A DNA stretch of 36,748 nucleotides from Alphaproteobacteria bacterium (lineage in GTDB: Bacteria > Pseudomonadota > Alphaproteobacteria > Thalassobaculales > Thalassobaculaceae), in contig JABMNR010000027.1 in the NCBI GenBank assembly GCA_013203465.1, forward strand, positions 1 to 36,748, in the 5' to 3' direction. Made by a program: the position numbers and the translations under genes. Shown piece after piece: positions 1 to 9,112 of the stretch. Position 1 is the first letter of the stretch. Every line of letters starts with the position of its first letter. The notes beneath the pieces are model-generated. The model was not told where the DNA came from. It was given only the letters and a program-made list of their open reading frames with translations, and did no database searches.

Positions 1-64
1 ACCACGGCCCGCCCATGACCTCGGCCCGCCCATGACCTCGGCCCGCCCATGACCTCGGCCCGTT
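1..64. repeat. 17-bp tandem repeat spanning the MATE start codon
   Basis: A 17-bp unit (CATGACCTCGGCCCGCC) occurs at 14-30 and 31-47. A third copy at 48-64 differs only in its last two bases, and positions 1-13 look like the tail of a further, slightly diverged copy. Each unit contains an ATG (15, 32, 49). The first two ATGs open six-codon frames that end in TGA overlapping the next ATG as ATGA. Only the third ATG opens the long transporter frame. The array therefore sits on the translation start region of the MATE gene. Confidence 0.9.
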
Positions 65-1407
65 CTCGCTTGATCGACGGCCCGATCGGTCCAACCCTCG
101 TATGGCTGGCGGCACCCAACATGCTGGCGGCGTTCGTGCAGTCGCTGATAAGCGTGGTCGAGGGTTGGCTGATCGGCGGCCTTGGCATCATCGCGCTGGC
201 GGGCGCGGCGCTGGTGTTCCCGTTGTTCATGCTGACCACCATGTGGTCGGCCGGCGCGATTGGCGGAGCGGTCGCGGGGGCGACGGCCCGGGCGCTCGGC
301 GCGGATGATCGGGCCCAGGGTGAAGCGGTGCTGCGGGCGGCACTGGTGATCGCACTGGCGGGGGCGGCCGGGATGGCGGTGCTGATCGTCGGCTTCGGCG
401 CGGTGCTGTTCATGGCGTTGGGGGGTGACGGCGCGGTGCTTCAGGCGGCGCTGGCTTATTCCCGGCCTCTGTTCGTTGGCATCGTGGCGGTGTGGCTGTT
501 CAACATTGCGGCCAGCGTGCTGCGCGGCAGCGGCGATACCACACGGCCAGCCATCGCACTGATCGTGATCGCGACGGTGCATGCGCCCTTGGCGTGGGTC
601 TTGATCCATACGGCTGGGCTCGGCATCGCCGGAGCCGGTTTCGCCATGCCGATCGCCTATGCGGTGGGCGCGGCGATGTTGTTCGTTCGACTTCGGTCCG
701 GGCGTGCGGCGGTCACGCTCCGGCGCGGCGGCGTACCGATATCGGCGACGATGCCGATCCTCCGCAACGGCTCGTTGGCGGCGGCGCAATCGGCGATGAC
801 GGTCGGTATGTCATTGGTGGTGACGGCGATCGTCGGTCGACTGGGGATCGAATGGCTGGCGGGCTACGGTATCGGCGCGCGGCTTGAGTTCCTGGTGATC
901 CCGATCATTTTCGGCATCGGCGGTGCCTTGATCGCCATGACCGGCGCCAATGTCGGCGCCGGACGGCGCCAACGGGCGGTGCGCGTCGCCTGGACCGGCG
1001 GGTTGACGGCGGCGGCGATCGTCGGCGCGATCGGTATCCTGGTGGCGCTGTGGCCGGGTCTCTGGGTGGGTCTGTTCTCGACCGATCCGGCGACGGTCGC
1101 GGCGGCGGGCTTGTACTTCCGGTTGGTCGGGCCGTTCTACGGGTTCTTCGGTCTCGGGCTGTGCCTCTATTTCGCTAGCCAGGGGTTGGATTCCCTGGTT
1201 TGGCCGGTGATCGGCACGGCGCTGCGGTTGGTGGTGGTCCTGGTGGGTGGATTCGGTTTGCTGGCGTTGGACAGCGCGACGCCAACGCGGGTGTTCATGG
1301 TGGTGGCGGCGGCGATGGCGCTCTACGGCTTGTTCGTCGCGGCGGCGCTACGGCTCGGTCCGTGGCGTCCGGTCACCGATCGGCCCGTGCCTAGCGCCGG
1401 AGCTTGA
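49..1407 (+). CDS. MATE family efflux transporter
   Basis: This 452-residue, almost wholly hydrophobic protein has about twelve predicted membrane helices in two similar halves, matching the usual length and layout of MATE (multi-antimicrobial extrusion) pumps. These inner-membrane carriers export cationic drugs or metabolites against a Na+ or H+ gradient. The N-terminal region (residues 10-60) has the family-typical asparagine/proline helix followed by a Gly/Ala-rich second helix, and Gly-rich repeats recur near residues 280-310. The start at 49 is chosen because the upstream in-frame copies of the same ATG repeat terminate at once. No clear Shine-Dalgarno is visible in the repeat. The 3' end overlaps the convergent MFS gene by 17 bp. 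The substrate cannot be read from the sequence; the family call is firm. Confidence 0.88.
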   Translation: MTSARSRLIDGPIGPTLVWLAAPNMLAAFVQSLISVVEGWLIGGLGIIALAGAALVFPLFMLTTMWSAGAIGGAVAGATARALGADDRAQGEAVLRAALVIALAGAAGMAVLIVGFGAVLFMALGGDGAVLQAALAYSRPLFVGIVAVWLFNIAASVLRGSGDTTRPAIALIVIATVHAPLAWVLIHTAGLGIAGAGFAMPIAYAVGAAMLFVRLRSGRAAVTLRRGGVPISATMPILRNGSLAAAQSAMTVGMSLVVTAIVGRLGIEWLAGYGIGARLEFLVIPIIFGIGGALIAMTGANVGAGRRQRAVRVAWTGGLTAAAIVGAIGILVALWPGLWVGLFSTDPATVAAAGLYFRLVGPFYGFFGLGLCLYFASQGLDSLVWPVIGTALRLVVVLVGGFGLLALDSATPTRVFMVVAAAMALYGLFVAAALRLGPWRPVTDRPVPSAGA

Positions 1408-2914
1408 CGAGGAAGATCACCGGAATCACCGCAAAGGCGGTCAACCCGAACACAAAAAAGGCGTTGAGATAACCAATCATCAGCGCTTGGCGCCCGATCT
1501 CGCCCGACAACCCGGCCAGCGCCCCCACGCTCTCCAGCGACCAGGAGCCTTGCAGCCCCTGTTGAAAGACCAGGGCCTCGTTGATTGGGCTGGCGTGGGT
1601 CACCAACTCCGCGTAGCTCACACGCGCGGTGCGCAACGCCAGGGCGATCGACAGCGAGATGTAGAGCGAGCTGCCGAAATTGCGCACCATGTGGAAGATG
1701 GCGGTTGCTTCGGCGGTGTGTCGTTTGTCGAGCGTGTTGAAGGTCACCACCGTCAACGGCACCCAGATCAAGCCGACGCCCAGGCCTTGAAGAGCACTGG
1801 TCCAGAACACATCATTGATCGTCATGTTCACGCTGAAGGTGGACATGTACCAGCCGGAAAAGCCCTGAAGCCCAAACCCCAGTGCCAACATCGGGCGGGG
1901 ATCGAGCTTGTTGCCCCAAAACATAAAGGTGAATCCGGCCAGCGTGCCGATACCGCGCGCGCCGAGAACCAGCCCGATGATCGAGTCCGGGTATCCGCGG
2001 ACGTTCTGCAGCAGGGACGGCAGCAAGGTGGTCGGCGTGAAGTTCAGCATGCCGAAGATGAACACCAGCAACAGACCGAGCGCGTAGTTCCGATCGAGCA
2101 GCAGACCCGGGTTCAGAAACGGCCGATCGGCGGTCAGTGAATGCGCGATGAACAGATAGAGCGCCAGCGCGGCGATCGTACCGGCGAGAAGCACGGTACC
2201 GGATTCGAACCAGTCGAGCCGCTCCCCGCGATCGAGCATGAACTGGAAGGTGGCGATGAACAGCGACAGTGTCAGAAATCCGGTCCAGTCGAGATGCGAG
2301 CTGGAGGCCTTCGAGCGGTCCTGGATGTAGAGCAGCACGCCGCCAAGGGCCGCCAACCCGCAGGGCACGATCATGAAGAACACCCAGCGCCAATTGTACA
2401 GCTCCGACAGATAGCCGCCGAGGGTCGGCGCCAGCACCGGGCCGATGACCACCCCCATGCCGAACACCGCCATGGCCGAGCCCTGCTTCTCCCTGGGATA
2501 GCTGTCCATGACGATCGCCTGGCTGAGCGGCACCAGCGGCGCGCCGAAGGCCCCTTGGAAGATCCGGGCAAGGATCAGGGTTTCCAGCGACGGCGCCAAG
2601 CCACAGGCGAAGGACGCGGCGGTGAACCCGAGCACGCCCCACACCAGGATCGACCGCCGCGAGAACCGTGCCGCCAGCCATCCGGTCATCGGTGTGGCCA
2701 CGGCGGTGGCGATGATGTTGAAGGTGACCACCAGCGCGATCTGATCCGTGGTGGCCGACAGCGAACCCTGCATTTGCGGCAGCGCGACGTTGGCGATGGT
2801 GACGGTCATCGCGTACAACGTGGTGACCATCGTGACGGTAATCAGAATCATCGCCCGCTCGAAGGCGTTAGGGCGTTCGTCGGTCACCGGATCGTCAATG
2901 GGTTCGGCGGTCAT
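1391..2914 (-). CDS. DHA2-type MFS drug exporter (EmrB/QacA family)
   Basis: This is a 507-residue protein of about fourteen membrane helices, the size and topology of the EmrB/QacA (DHA2) branch of the major facilitator superfamily, which exports drugs or metabolites by proton antiport. Visible family signatures are a motif A-like loop after helix 2 (GWLAARFSRRS), the antiporter motif C (GPVLAPTLGG), and WRWVFF at the start of the following helix. The frame stays open to a start at 3007, but the ATG at 2914 is preferred. It gives the normal cytoplasmic N-terminus and avoids overlap with the divergent aminotransferase gene. No membrane-fusion (EmrA) partner is adjacent, so it either acts alone or pairs with a protein encoded elsewhere. 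The gene converges with the MATE gene with a 17-bp tail overlap. Confidence 0.88.
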   Translation of the reverse strand: MTAEPIDDPVTDERPNAFERAMILITVTMVTTLYAMTVTIANVALPQMQGSLSATTDQIALVVTFNIIATAVATPMTGWLAARFSRRSILVWGVLGFTAASFACGLAPSLETLILARIFQGAFGAPLVPLSQAIVMDSYPREKQGSAMAVFGMGVVIGPVLAPTLGGYLSELYNWRWVFFMIVPCGLAALGGVLLYIQDRSKASSSHLDWTGFLTLSLFIATFQFMLDRGERLDWFESGTVLLAGTIAALALYLFIAHSLTADRPFLNPGLLLDRNYALGLLLVFIFGMLNFTPTTLLPSLLQNVRGYPDSIIGLVLGARGIGTLAGFTFMFWGNKLDPRPMLALGFGLQGFSGWYMSTFSVNMTINDVFWTSALQGLGVGLIWVPLTVVTFNTLDKRHTAEATAIFHMVRNFGSSLYISLSIALALRTARVSYAELVTHASPINEALVFQQGLQGSWSLESVGALAGLSGEIGRQALMIGYLNAFFVFGLTAFAVIPVIFLVKLRR

Positions 2915-2982
2915 GTGGGCACTGTAGCGCGGCGGCGTGCCGGGCGCTAAGGTCCCCAAAATCGTGATCAGGAGACCCATCC

Positions 2983-4101
2983 ATGGCCGAGGCCGCTTCG
3001 TCATCAACCATCCCCACCACGGTCATCCGAAGCATGCCGACGCCGGGGTGGCCGCCGACCCAGCGGGATTCGGCTTCCGGCATCGATCCGGCGCGAATCC
3101 GCCGGATGAACTTGAACGAGGCACCGTTTCCGCCCTCGCCCAAGGCGATCGCCGCGATGCAGGAGGCGGTGACACGGGTGAACTACTACCCGGACCCGAA
3201 ATGGCGGGATCTGGTGGCGGCTCTGAGCGAGCAGACCGGCCATGCCGCGGAGCGAATCGTGGTTGGTCATGGCTCGGACGAGCTGATCGTTTCGGCCGGC
3301 CGGCTGGCGCTCATGCCGGGCGATGAGGTGGCGGTGCCGACCCCCTCGTTCCCCGGTTACGCCAAATGCGCGGCGGTCAACGGCGCCACCCTGGTGCCGG
3401 TGCGGGTACGCCAGGACGGTGCCTGCGATATCGATGGCATGCTGGAGGCGGTGACCGAGCGCACGCGCATCGTCTTCCTGGCCACGCCGAATAACCCGAC
3501 GGGCGGCATGCTCGGTACCGAGGAGGTGCTGCGGCTGGCCAAGGGATTGCCGGACACCACCCTGCTGGTGATCGACGAGGCGTATTACGAATACGGCATC
3601 TACGCCGGTGGCGAGGATCATATGGCGGCGTTGCGCGAGGTGACGACGGTGCCATGGGTGGTGTTTCGCACCTTCTCCAAGGCTTACGGCCTGGCCGGCA
3701 TGCGGATCGGCTACGCGCTCTGCGCCTCCGACGCGGTGGCTGACTCGTTCCAGAAAATTCGCAGCGTGTTCAACGTGAACGCGGTGGCCCAGGCGGGGGC
3801 CCTGGCGGCGCTGGCCGACCGGGAGCACATGACCTCGATCCTGGAGCGTACCCGTGTCGAGCGTGAGCGAATCGGCGCCGGTTTGGCCCGGCTAGGCTGT
3901 GAGACGTTTCCCAGCGTCGGCAACTACCTCGCCGCCAAGACCGCGAAACCCGCCGCCGAGGTGGTGGCGGCACTAGAGGCCAAGGGCATCATGATCGGAC
4001 GGCTGATGGCACCGGGTTTCCAGGATTACATCCGCATCACCACGGGCACCGCCGAGGATACCGACGCGCTGCTGGCGGCTCTGGATGAGGTGTTGGGGTA
4101 A
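2983..4101 (+). CDS. HisC-like PLP-dependent aminotransferase
   Basis: This 372-residue class I/II fold aminotransferase resembles histidinol-phosphate aminotransferase. Visible signatures are the N-terminal LNE element (near residue 45), the NNPTGG loop, DEAYYEY containing the aspartate that contacts the PLP nitrogen, and FSKAYGLAGMR, whose lysine at residue 233 should form the Schiff base. An arginine near the C-terminus (YIRITTGT) should bind the substrate carboxylate or phosphate. AGGAG at 2970-2974 supports the start. No other his genes are nearby, so the physiological substrate may be histidinol phosphate or an aromatic amino acid. These families are not reliably separable by eye, so no gene symbol is given. 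It is divergent from the MFS exporter with 68 bp between them. Confidence 0.85.
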   Translation: MAEAASSSTIPTTVIRSMPTPGWPPTQRDSASGIDPARIRRMNLNEAPFPPSPKAIAAMQEAVTRVNYYPDPKWRDLVAALSEQTGHAAERIVVGHGSDELIVSAGRLALMPGDEVAVPTPSFPGYAKCAAVNGATLVPVRVRQDGACDIDGMLEAVTERTRIVFLATPNNPTGGMLGTEEVLRLAKGLPDTTLLVIDEAYYEYGIYAGGEDHMAALREVTTVPWVVFRTFSKAYGLAGMRIGYALCASDAVADSFQKIRSVFNVNAVAQAGALAALADREHMTSILERTRVERERIGAGLARLGCETFPSVGNYLAAKTAKPAAEVVAALEAKGIMIGRLMAPGFQDYIRITTGTAEDTDALLAALDEVLG

Positions 4102-4153
4102 CGGCCCGGACCCAGCCCTACGGCCGGGGATTGAACGGGTTCCTGTCCGCCGC

Positions 4154-4759
4154 TCAGCCGTGATTCCAGTTATCCGGGGCATCGTTTTCCCCCGGGGAAA
4201 GGCCGAGGACGTCGCCTTCTGTGTTCACGCCAAGGCCGAGCACGGTGCGGTTGGCGTAGGCGAAATAGCTGACCACCTGGTTGATTTCCAGGATATCGCC
4301 ATCGTCCCAGCCGGCGTCGCGCATGGTCTGGATCGCCTCGGCCGTTAGGCCGGACGGGTCGCGGGTCAGCGCGGTCGCGTAGCGGATGGCCGCCAAGTGC
4401 TTGTCGTCGAACACGGTTGCCGGATCGCCGGTCTCAAAGGCGGCGCGGATGGCGTTGGAACGCTCGTCGTCGGCGAGCAGGCGGCGCAGGCCCTGGAAAT
4501 GGTGCTCGACGCAGTAGGTGCAGCCGTTCATCAAGCTGACCAGAACGCCGAGGGTTTCCAGGAAATGCTTCGGCACCTGGTTGTTCGTATGGTGCAGCAC
4601 GTACTTGTAGAGGTGCATGTGCCCCTCCATCGAGTGCGGCCGCAGCGAGTGCGCCATCATGATGTTGTCGACGTTGTTGTCCGGGCCCTTGACCCGGTCG
4701 TACAGCGTCTTCAGCCGGCCGGTCGCCTCGTCGTACGGTACCGTTCGAATCCAGGCCAT
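4154..4759 (-). CDS. AhpD-like peroxidase-related protein (carboxymuconolactone decarboxylase fold)
   Basis: This is a 201-residue all-alpha protein of the AhpD/CMD superfamily, in the group often annotated as uncharacterized peroxidase-related enzyme. The redox centre is visible as C80-x2-C83-x3-H87 (CTYCVEHH) with a glutamate at residue 68, the usual E...CxxC...H arrangement of AhpD-type thiol peroxidases and reductases. An upstream in-frame ATG exists at 4801, but 4759 is preferred because AAGGGAG lies 6 nt before it on the minus strand and the protein then begins at the conserved MAWI. The gene converges with the aminotransferase and has no obvious functional partner. A thiol-dependent peroxide-reducing role is inferred from the motif; its substrate and reductant are unknown. 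Confidence 0.82.
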   Translation of the reverse strand: MAWIRTVPYDEATGRLKTLYDRVKGPDNNVDNIMMAHSLRPHSMEGHMHLYKYVLHHTNNQVPKHFLETLGVLVSLMNGCTYCVEHHFQGLRRLLADDERSNAIRAAFETGDPATVFDDKHLAAIRYATALTRDPSGLTAEAIQTMRDAGWDDGDILEINQVVSYFAYANRTVLGLGVNTEGDVLGLSPGENDAPDNWNHG

Positions 4760-4887
4760 CGTCGCGCTCCCTTGCATGGTGGCGGCATCATACGTCGGCA
4801 TGGGGATGCGAGCGCAAGCGGCGGATAGCGCGAGGTGGGTGCGCGGTGCTTATTACCCGCATCAATCACCGACCGACGGAGCCGACA

Positions 4888-5361
4888 ATGCGCAATATTC
4901 ACTTCATCGCCCTGGAGACCAAACTGGCCGAGGCTTGGCGCGCCGGCGCGCCCGATGCCAATGGCCAGGCACCCGAGCGCAGGATCTCGGACGGCAGCGG
5001 TGTCGGTGTGCCGTGCCGGCATTGTTTGCGGCACGTAGCCGCCGGCGAGCCGTACCTGGTTCTGGCCCACCGGCCGTTTGCCACGCTTCAGCCGTACGCC
5101 GAGGTTGGGCCGATCTTCATCCACGCCGAGGCGTGCGCGCGCGGCGGCGGCGGCGATCTGCCAACGATGTTCGCCTCGCCAAGCTATATCGTGCGCGGCT
5201 ATGGCGCCGATGACCGGATCGTGTACGGCACCGGCGGCGTGGTGGAGACCGAGACCATCACCGAGCGGGCGGCGGCGTTGCTGGCACGGGACGATATCGC
5301 CTATGTCCATACCCGCTCGGCGGCGAACAACTGCTTTCACTGCCGCGTCGAGAACGTGTGA
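4888..5361 (+). CDS. DUF1203 family protein
   Basis: This small 157-residue protein matches the DUF1203 family by its recognizable core: a CxxC-containing segment (CRHCL, near residue 47), the GEPYLVLAHRPF stretch, then GPIFIHA followed by a further cysteine. The family has no established function. The paired cysteines and histidine hint at metal binding or redox chemistry, but that is speculation. The ATG at 4888 is chosen over the one at 4846 because CGGAG (4877-4881) lies 6 nt upstream and DUF1203 proteins usually begin with a similar short N-terminus. It is transcribed alone, divergent from the AhpD-like gene, and faces the acyl-CoA ligase gene. Confidence 0.75.
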   Translation: MRNIHFIALETKLAEAWRAGAPDANGQAPERRISDGSGVGVPCRHCLRHVAAGEPYLVLAHRPFATLQPYAEVGPIFIHAEACARGGGGDLPTMFASPSYIVRGYGADDRIVYGTGGVVETETITERAAALLARDDIAYVHTRSAANNCFHCRVENV

Positions 5362-5392
5362 GGCGGTGTGCGGCGAGAGGGCGGGCTCAGGC

Positions 5393-7186
5393 TCACCCCT
5401 TGCCGTACAGTGCGTCCAACGCTTCGTAGTACGTCTCGCGAATCTTGTGCCGGCGGATCTTGAGGGTTGGCGTCATCATGCCGTTATCGGTGGTGAACGG
5501 CTCGGTCGCGACAATGAAGCGGCGGACCTTCTCGATCAGCGCTTGGTTCGCGTTCACCCGCTCAACCGCCTTGCCGATGCCCTTCTTGAACGCCTCGTCG
5601 CCCGCCAAGCCCGCAAGGTTGGCGGATGTGCCTTTCTCGCTGGCCCAGTCGGCGATGAAGCTCTCCTCCGGTACCACGACGGCCACCAGATAAGGGCGCT
5701 TGTCGCCATATACCATGACTTGGGCGATCTCCGGTTCCAGCGTCAGCTTGCTCTCCAGTCGCGCCGGCGAAATGTTGTCGCCGCCGGAGTTGACGATGAT
5801 GTCCTTCTTGCGATCGGTGATTTCGATGTAGCCGTCCTCATCGATCCGACCGACATCGCCGGTGTGCAGCCAGCCATCGACGATGGTCGCGGCGGTGGTG
5901 TCCGGGTCGTGCCAATAACCCTTCATCAACAGATCGCCCCGCACCAGGATTTCACCGTCCTCGGCGATCTTGACCTCGACACCGCGCAGGGGCGGGCCGA
6001 CCGTGTGGATCTTGATGCGGCCCGGCGGATTGGCGGAGATCACCGGCGAGGCCTCGGTCTGGCCGTAGCCTTGCAGCAGCTTGATGTCGAGGGCGAGGAA
6101 GAACTTGCCGATGTCGGGGTTGAGCGCCGCCCCGCCCGAGACGAAGGCCTTGAGCCGGCCGCCGAACCGTTGCGCCACCTTCCGGCGCACCAGAAGCGAC
6201 AGCAGGCCGTCGTACAGCCGGTCCTTCAGACCCAGGCTGTCCGGGTCCTCGTAGCGCTTGATGCCAAGGCGGACGGCGTCATGAAACAGCTTGGCCTTGC
6301 CGCCGCCCTGGCGGGTCACACCGCGCACGATCCGGTCGTGCAGCACCTCGTACAACCGGGGCACGGCGGTCATGATGGTGGGCCGCGCCTCGGTCAGGTT
6401 CTGGGCCAGGGTATCGGGTCCCTCGGCGTAATAGATCTGGGCGCCGATCGAGATCGGGAAGAACAGCCCCGCCGTGTGCTCGTAGGAATGCGACAACGGC
6501 AACAGCGACAGGAACACCTCATCGCCAAGACCATAGGACGCCAACAGATCGTGGGCGCCGCCGCAGTTGGCCAGGATTGATTTGTGGGTCAGCATCACGC
6601 CTTTCGGCCGACCGCCGGTACCCGAGGTGTAGATGAAGCAGGCGGTGTCCTCGCGATCGATGCCGCGAGCAGTGACCTCGACGTCGATCGATGCAGCGGC
6701 TCCCTGCGTCATCAATTCATCCCAGCCGATGACGTTGACCCCGGCGGCGGTGGCTTCCTGCGGCGGCTCGATCGAGATCACGGTGGCGCAGGCCTCGGCG
6801 CTGCGGGCGGCCGGGATCACCCGCCGGGCCAATTTGCCGGTGCTGACGATCGCCGCTTTCGCTCCCGAGTGATCCAGGATGTAGAGATTGTCGTCGACCG
6901 TGTTGGTGGTGTAGGCCGGCACCGAGATGGCGCCGGTCGCCATGATCGCCAGGTCGGCCATCGCCCACTCCGGCCGGTTTTCCGCGACGATCACCACCCG
7001 GTCGCCCGGCTCCACACCGATCGCGGACAGCCCTCCGGCGATCCGGCGGATGGTGTCCGCCGCGTGCGTGTAGGAAATCGAACGGTAGCTGCCGTCGATC
7101 TTGGCCCAGAGGAACGGTTTGCCACCAAGTTTGGCGGCCTGCTCGAAGAACAGGGTTGGCAGGTTCGGAACGGCGGCGTAATCCAT
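5393..7186 (-). CDS. Long-chain fatty acid-CoA ligase (AMP-forming)
   Basis: This 597-residue member of the adenylate-forming (ANL) superfamily should activate fatty acids to acyl-CoA through an acyl-AMP intermediate. The P-loop-like AMP motif YTSGTGGRPKG begins at residue 186, the YGQTEASP motif follows near residue 360, and the hinge ITDRKKDII is near residues 455-463. The segment LLPLSHSYEH and the length of about 600 residues match the FadD15-like long-chain ligases rather than the shorter FadD or acetyl-CoA synthetases. A G-rich stretch (GGGGGGA) precedes the ATG. It lies divergent from pepF. Long-chain specificity is inferred from subfamily resemblance. The enzyme would act at the inner face of the membrane, feeding beta-oxidation or lipid synthesis. 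Confidence 0.86.
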   Translation of the reverse strand: MDYAAVPNLPTLFFEQAAKLGGKPFLWAKIDGSYRSISYTHAADTIRRIAGGLSAIGVEPGDRVVIVAENRPEWAMADLAIMATGAISVPAYTTNTVDDNLYILDHSGAKAAIVSTGKLARRVIPAARSAEACATVISIEPPQEATAAGVNVIGWDELMTQGAAASIDVEVTARGIDREDTACFIYTSGTGGRPKGVMLTHKSILANCGGAHDLLASYGLGDEVFLSLLPLSHSYEHTAGLFFPISIGAQIYYAEGPDTLAQNLTEARPTIMTAVPRLYEVLHDRIVRGVTRQGGGKAKLFHDAVRLGIKRYEDPDSLGLKDRLYDGLLSLLVRRKVAQRFGGRLKAFVSGGAALNPDIGKFFLALDIKLLQGYGQTEASPVISANPPGRIKIHTVGPPLRGVEVKIAEDGEILVRGDLLMKGYWHDPDTTAATIVDGWLHTGDVGRIDEDGYIEITDRKKDIIVNSGGDNISPARLESKLTLEPEIAQVMVYGDKRPYLVAVVVPEESFIADWASEKGTSANLAGLAGDEAFKKGIGKAVERVNANQALIEKVRRFIVATEPFTTDNGMMTPTLKIRRHKIRETYYEALDALYGKG

Positions 7187-7242
7187 GTGTCCCCCCGGAA
7201 CGGATTCTGCTGTCGCGCCCCCGGATCGTGATCGCCCGGTGC

Positions 7243-7271
7243 TTGGCGCTGTCGACTTGGTGACTTATATC
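7243..7271 (+). promoter_or_regulatory. Possible sigma-70 promoter for pepF
   Basis: TTGGCG (7243-7248) and TATATC (7266-7271) are separated by 17 bp, each matching four of six consensus positions. They sit about 60 bp upstream of the pepF ATG in the 144-bp divergent gap between the acyl-CoA ligase and pepF. This is an AT-richer patch in an otherwise very GC-rich region. Assigned by eye only. Confidence 0.35.
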
Positions 7272-7330
7272 GCTCGACATCGCCACCCGGCTACCCGATT
7301 AGCCGACCGCCCGATAGGAAAGAGTTCCTC

Positions 7331-9112
7331 ATGTCCGACACCGCCTCCGACCTCGGCCCGCTCCCGGAGTGGAATTTGAACGACCTGTACCCGGGCCGCG
7401 ACTCCGAGGGTTTAAAAAACGATCTCGATGGCTGCGCGGCGGAGGCGCGGGCATTCGCCGAGCGTTACAAGGGCCGTGTCGCCGGGCTCGACGGCACCGA
7501 GTTGGCGCGCGCGATCACGGTCTACGAGGCGATGGACGAGGTCTTGGGTCGTGTCATGTCCTACGCGCACCTGCTCTATGCCGGCGACATGTCCGACCCG
7601 GAGATCGGCAAATTCTTTCAGTCCATGCAGGAGCGGGTCAACGCGATCTCAAGTGAGCTGTTGTTCTTCACGCTGGAGATCAACCGGATCGAGCAGAGTG
7701 ACCTTGACACCAAGCTGGCGGCCCCGGAGCTGACCCATTACGGCCCCTGGCTGCGGGATACGCGGGCGTTTCGCGAGCACCAGTTGTCGGACGAGGTGGA
7801 GACGTTGCTGCTGGAGAAATCGGTGGTCGGGCGTTCGGCTTGGACCCGGCTGTTCGACGAGACCATGGCCCGGCTACGGTTTCCGCTCGACGGTGACACC
7901 CTCACGACATCGGAGATTCTGGACAAGCTCAGCCACCGCGACGGCGCCGTGCGCAAGGCGGCGGCGCAGAGCGTGTCACAGGTGCTGGGCGCCAATGTCG
8001 GGCTGTTCGCGTTGGTCACCAACACGCTGGCCAAGGACAAGCAGATCGAGGATCGCTGGCGCGGCTACCAAAGCCCGATCGCGGGCCGCAACCTCGCCAA
8101 CCAGGTCGAGGATGAGGTCGTCGCGGCGTTGGTGACGGCGGTACGGGGTCGTTACGACCGGCTCAGTCACCGCTATTACGCGATCAAGGCGCGCTGGCTT
8201 GGCGTCGACGCGCTCGACTATTGGGATCGCAACGCCCCGTTGCCGGAAGACGACGACGCCTCGATCTCCTGGGAGACGGCGCGCTCCACCGTGCTCGACG
8301 CTTACGCTCGCTTCTCGCCCGAGTTGGCGGATGTCGGCCGCCGGTTCTTCGACAATCCCTGGATCGACGCGCCGACCCGGCCCGGGAAAGCGTCCGGCGC
8401 CTTCGCTCATCCGACCGTGCCGACCGCCCATCCCTATCTGCTGCTGAACTACCAGGGCAAGACACGGGACGTGATGACCCTTGCTCACGAGCTGGGCCAC
8501 GGCGTGCATCAGGTGCTGGCCGGCCGTCAGGGTCAGTTGATGTGCGACACGCCGTTGACCCTGGCCGAGACCGCCAGCGTGTTCGGCGAAATGCTGACCT
8601 TCCAGTCGCTGCTCCAGAGCCGGACCGACCCGGTGCAGCGCCGGGTGATGCTGGCTTCCAAGGTCGAGGACATGCTGAACACCGTGGTCCGCCAGATCGC
8701 CTTTCACAGCTTCGAGGAACGGGTCCACGCCGAACGCCAGGAGGGCGAGCTGACACCGGACCGGCTGGGCGACATCTGGATGGACGTGCAGCGCGAGAGC
8801 CTGGGGCCGGCCCTGCGGTTCGACGACGGCTACCGGGTCTACTGGTCCTATATTCCGCACTTCATCCATTCACCGTTCTATGTCTATGCCTATGCCTTCG
8901 GCGACTGTCTGGTGAACTCGCTCTACGCGGTCTATCAAGACGCCGAGGCCGGTTTCGCCGGAAAGTATCTCGACATGCTGTCGTCTGGCGGCACCAAACG
9001 GCACAAGGAGCTGCTGGCACCCTTCGGCTTGGATGCGTCCGACCCGGCGTTCTGGGAGAAGGGCTTGGATGTGGTCGAGGGCTTTATCGATCAGCTCGAC
9101 GCGGAGGGCTGA
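7331..9112 (+). CDS. pepF: Oligoendopeptidase F (M3 family)
   Basis: This 593-residue zinc metallopeptidase of the M3B family cleaves short peptides in the cytoplasm. The zinc motif HELGH is at residues 386-390, and the third ligand is expected at Glu413 in the LAETASVFGE segment, the usual spacing for this family. The N-terminal helical region carries the PepF-type sequence around LYAGDMSDPE, and the C-terminal part includes HFIHSPFYVYAYAFG, typical of PepF. AGGAAAG lies upstream of the ATG at 7331. The 3' end overlaps the convergent UDG-like gene by 22 bp. The family assignment is strong. The physiological role (peptide recycling or signal-peptide fragment degradation) cannot be told from context. 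Confidence 0.92.
   Translation: MSDTASDLGPLPEWNLNDLYPGRDSEGLKNDLDGCAAEARAFAERYKGRVAGLDGTELARAITVYEAMDEVLGRVMSYAHLLYAGDMSDPEIGKFFQSMQERVNAISSELLFFTLEINRIEQSDLDTKLAAPELTHYGPWLRDTRAFREHQLSDEVETLLLEKSVVGRSAWTRLFDETMARLRFPLDGDTLTTSEILDKLSHRDGAVRKAAAQSVSQVLGANVGLFALVTNTLAKDKQIEDRWRGYQSPIAGRNLANQVEDEVVAALVTAVRGRYDRLSHRYYAIKARWLGVDALDYWDRNAPLPEDDDASISWETARSTVLDAYARFSPELADVGRRFFDNPWIDAPTRPGKASGAFAHPTVPTAHPYLLLNYQGKTRDVMTLAHELGHGVHQVLAGRQGQLMCDTPLTLAETASVFGEMLTFQSLLQSRTDPVQRRVMLASKVEDMLNTVVRQIAFHSFEERVHAERQEGELTPDRLGDIWMDVQRESLGPALRFDDGYRVYWSYIPHFIHSPFYVYAYAFGDCLVNSLYAVYQDAEAGFAGKYLDMLSSGGTKRHKELLAPFGLDASDPAFWEKGLDVVEGFIDQLDAEG

Noticed and set aside
1247-2140. Long open frame antisense to the MFS gene
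   Set aside because: It has no recognizable domain, is full of His/Gln/Arg runs typical of antisense translation in GC-rich DNA, and lies over a clear transporter gene on the other strand.
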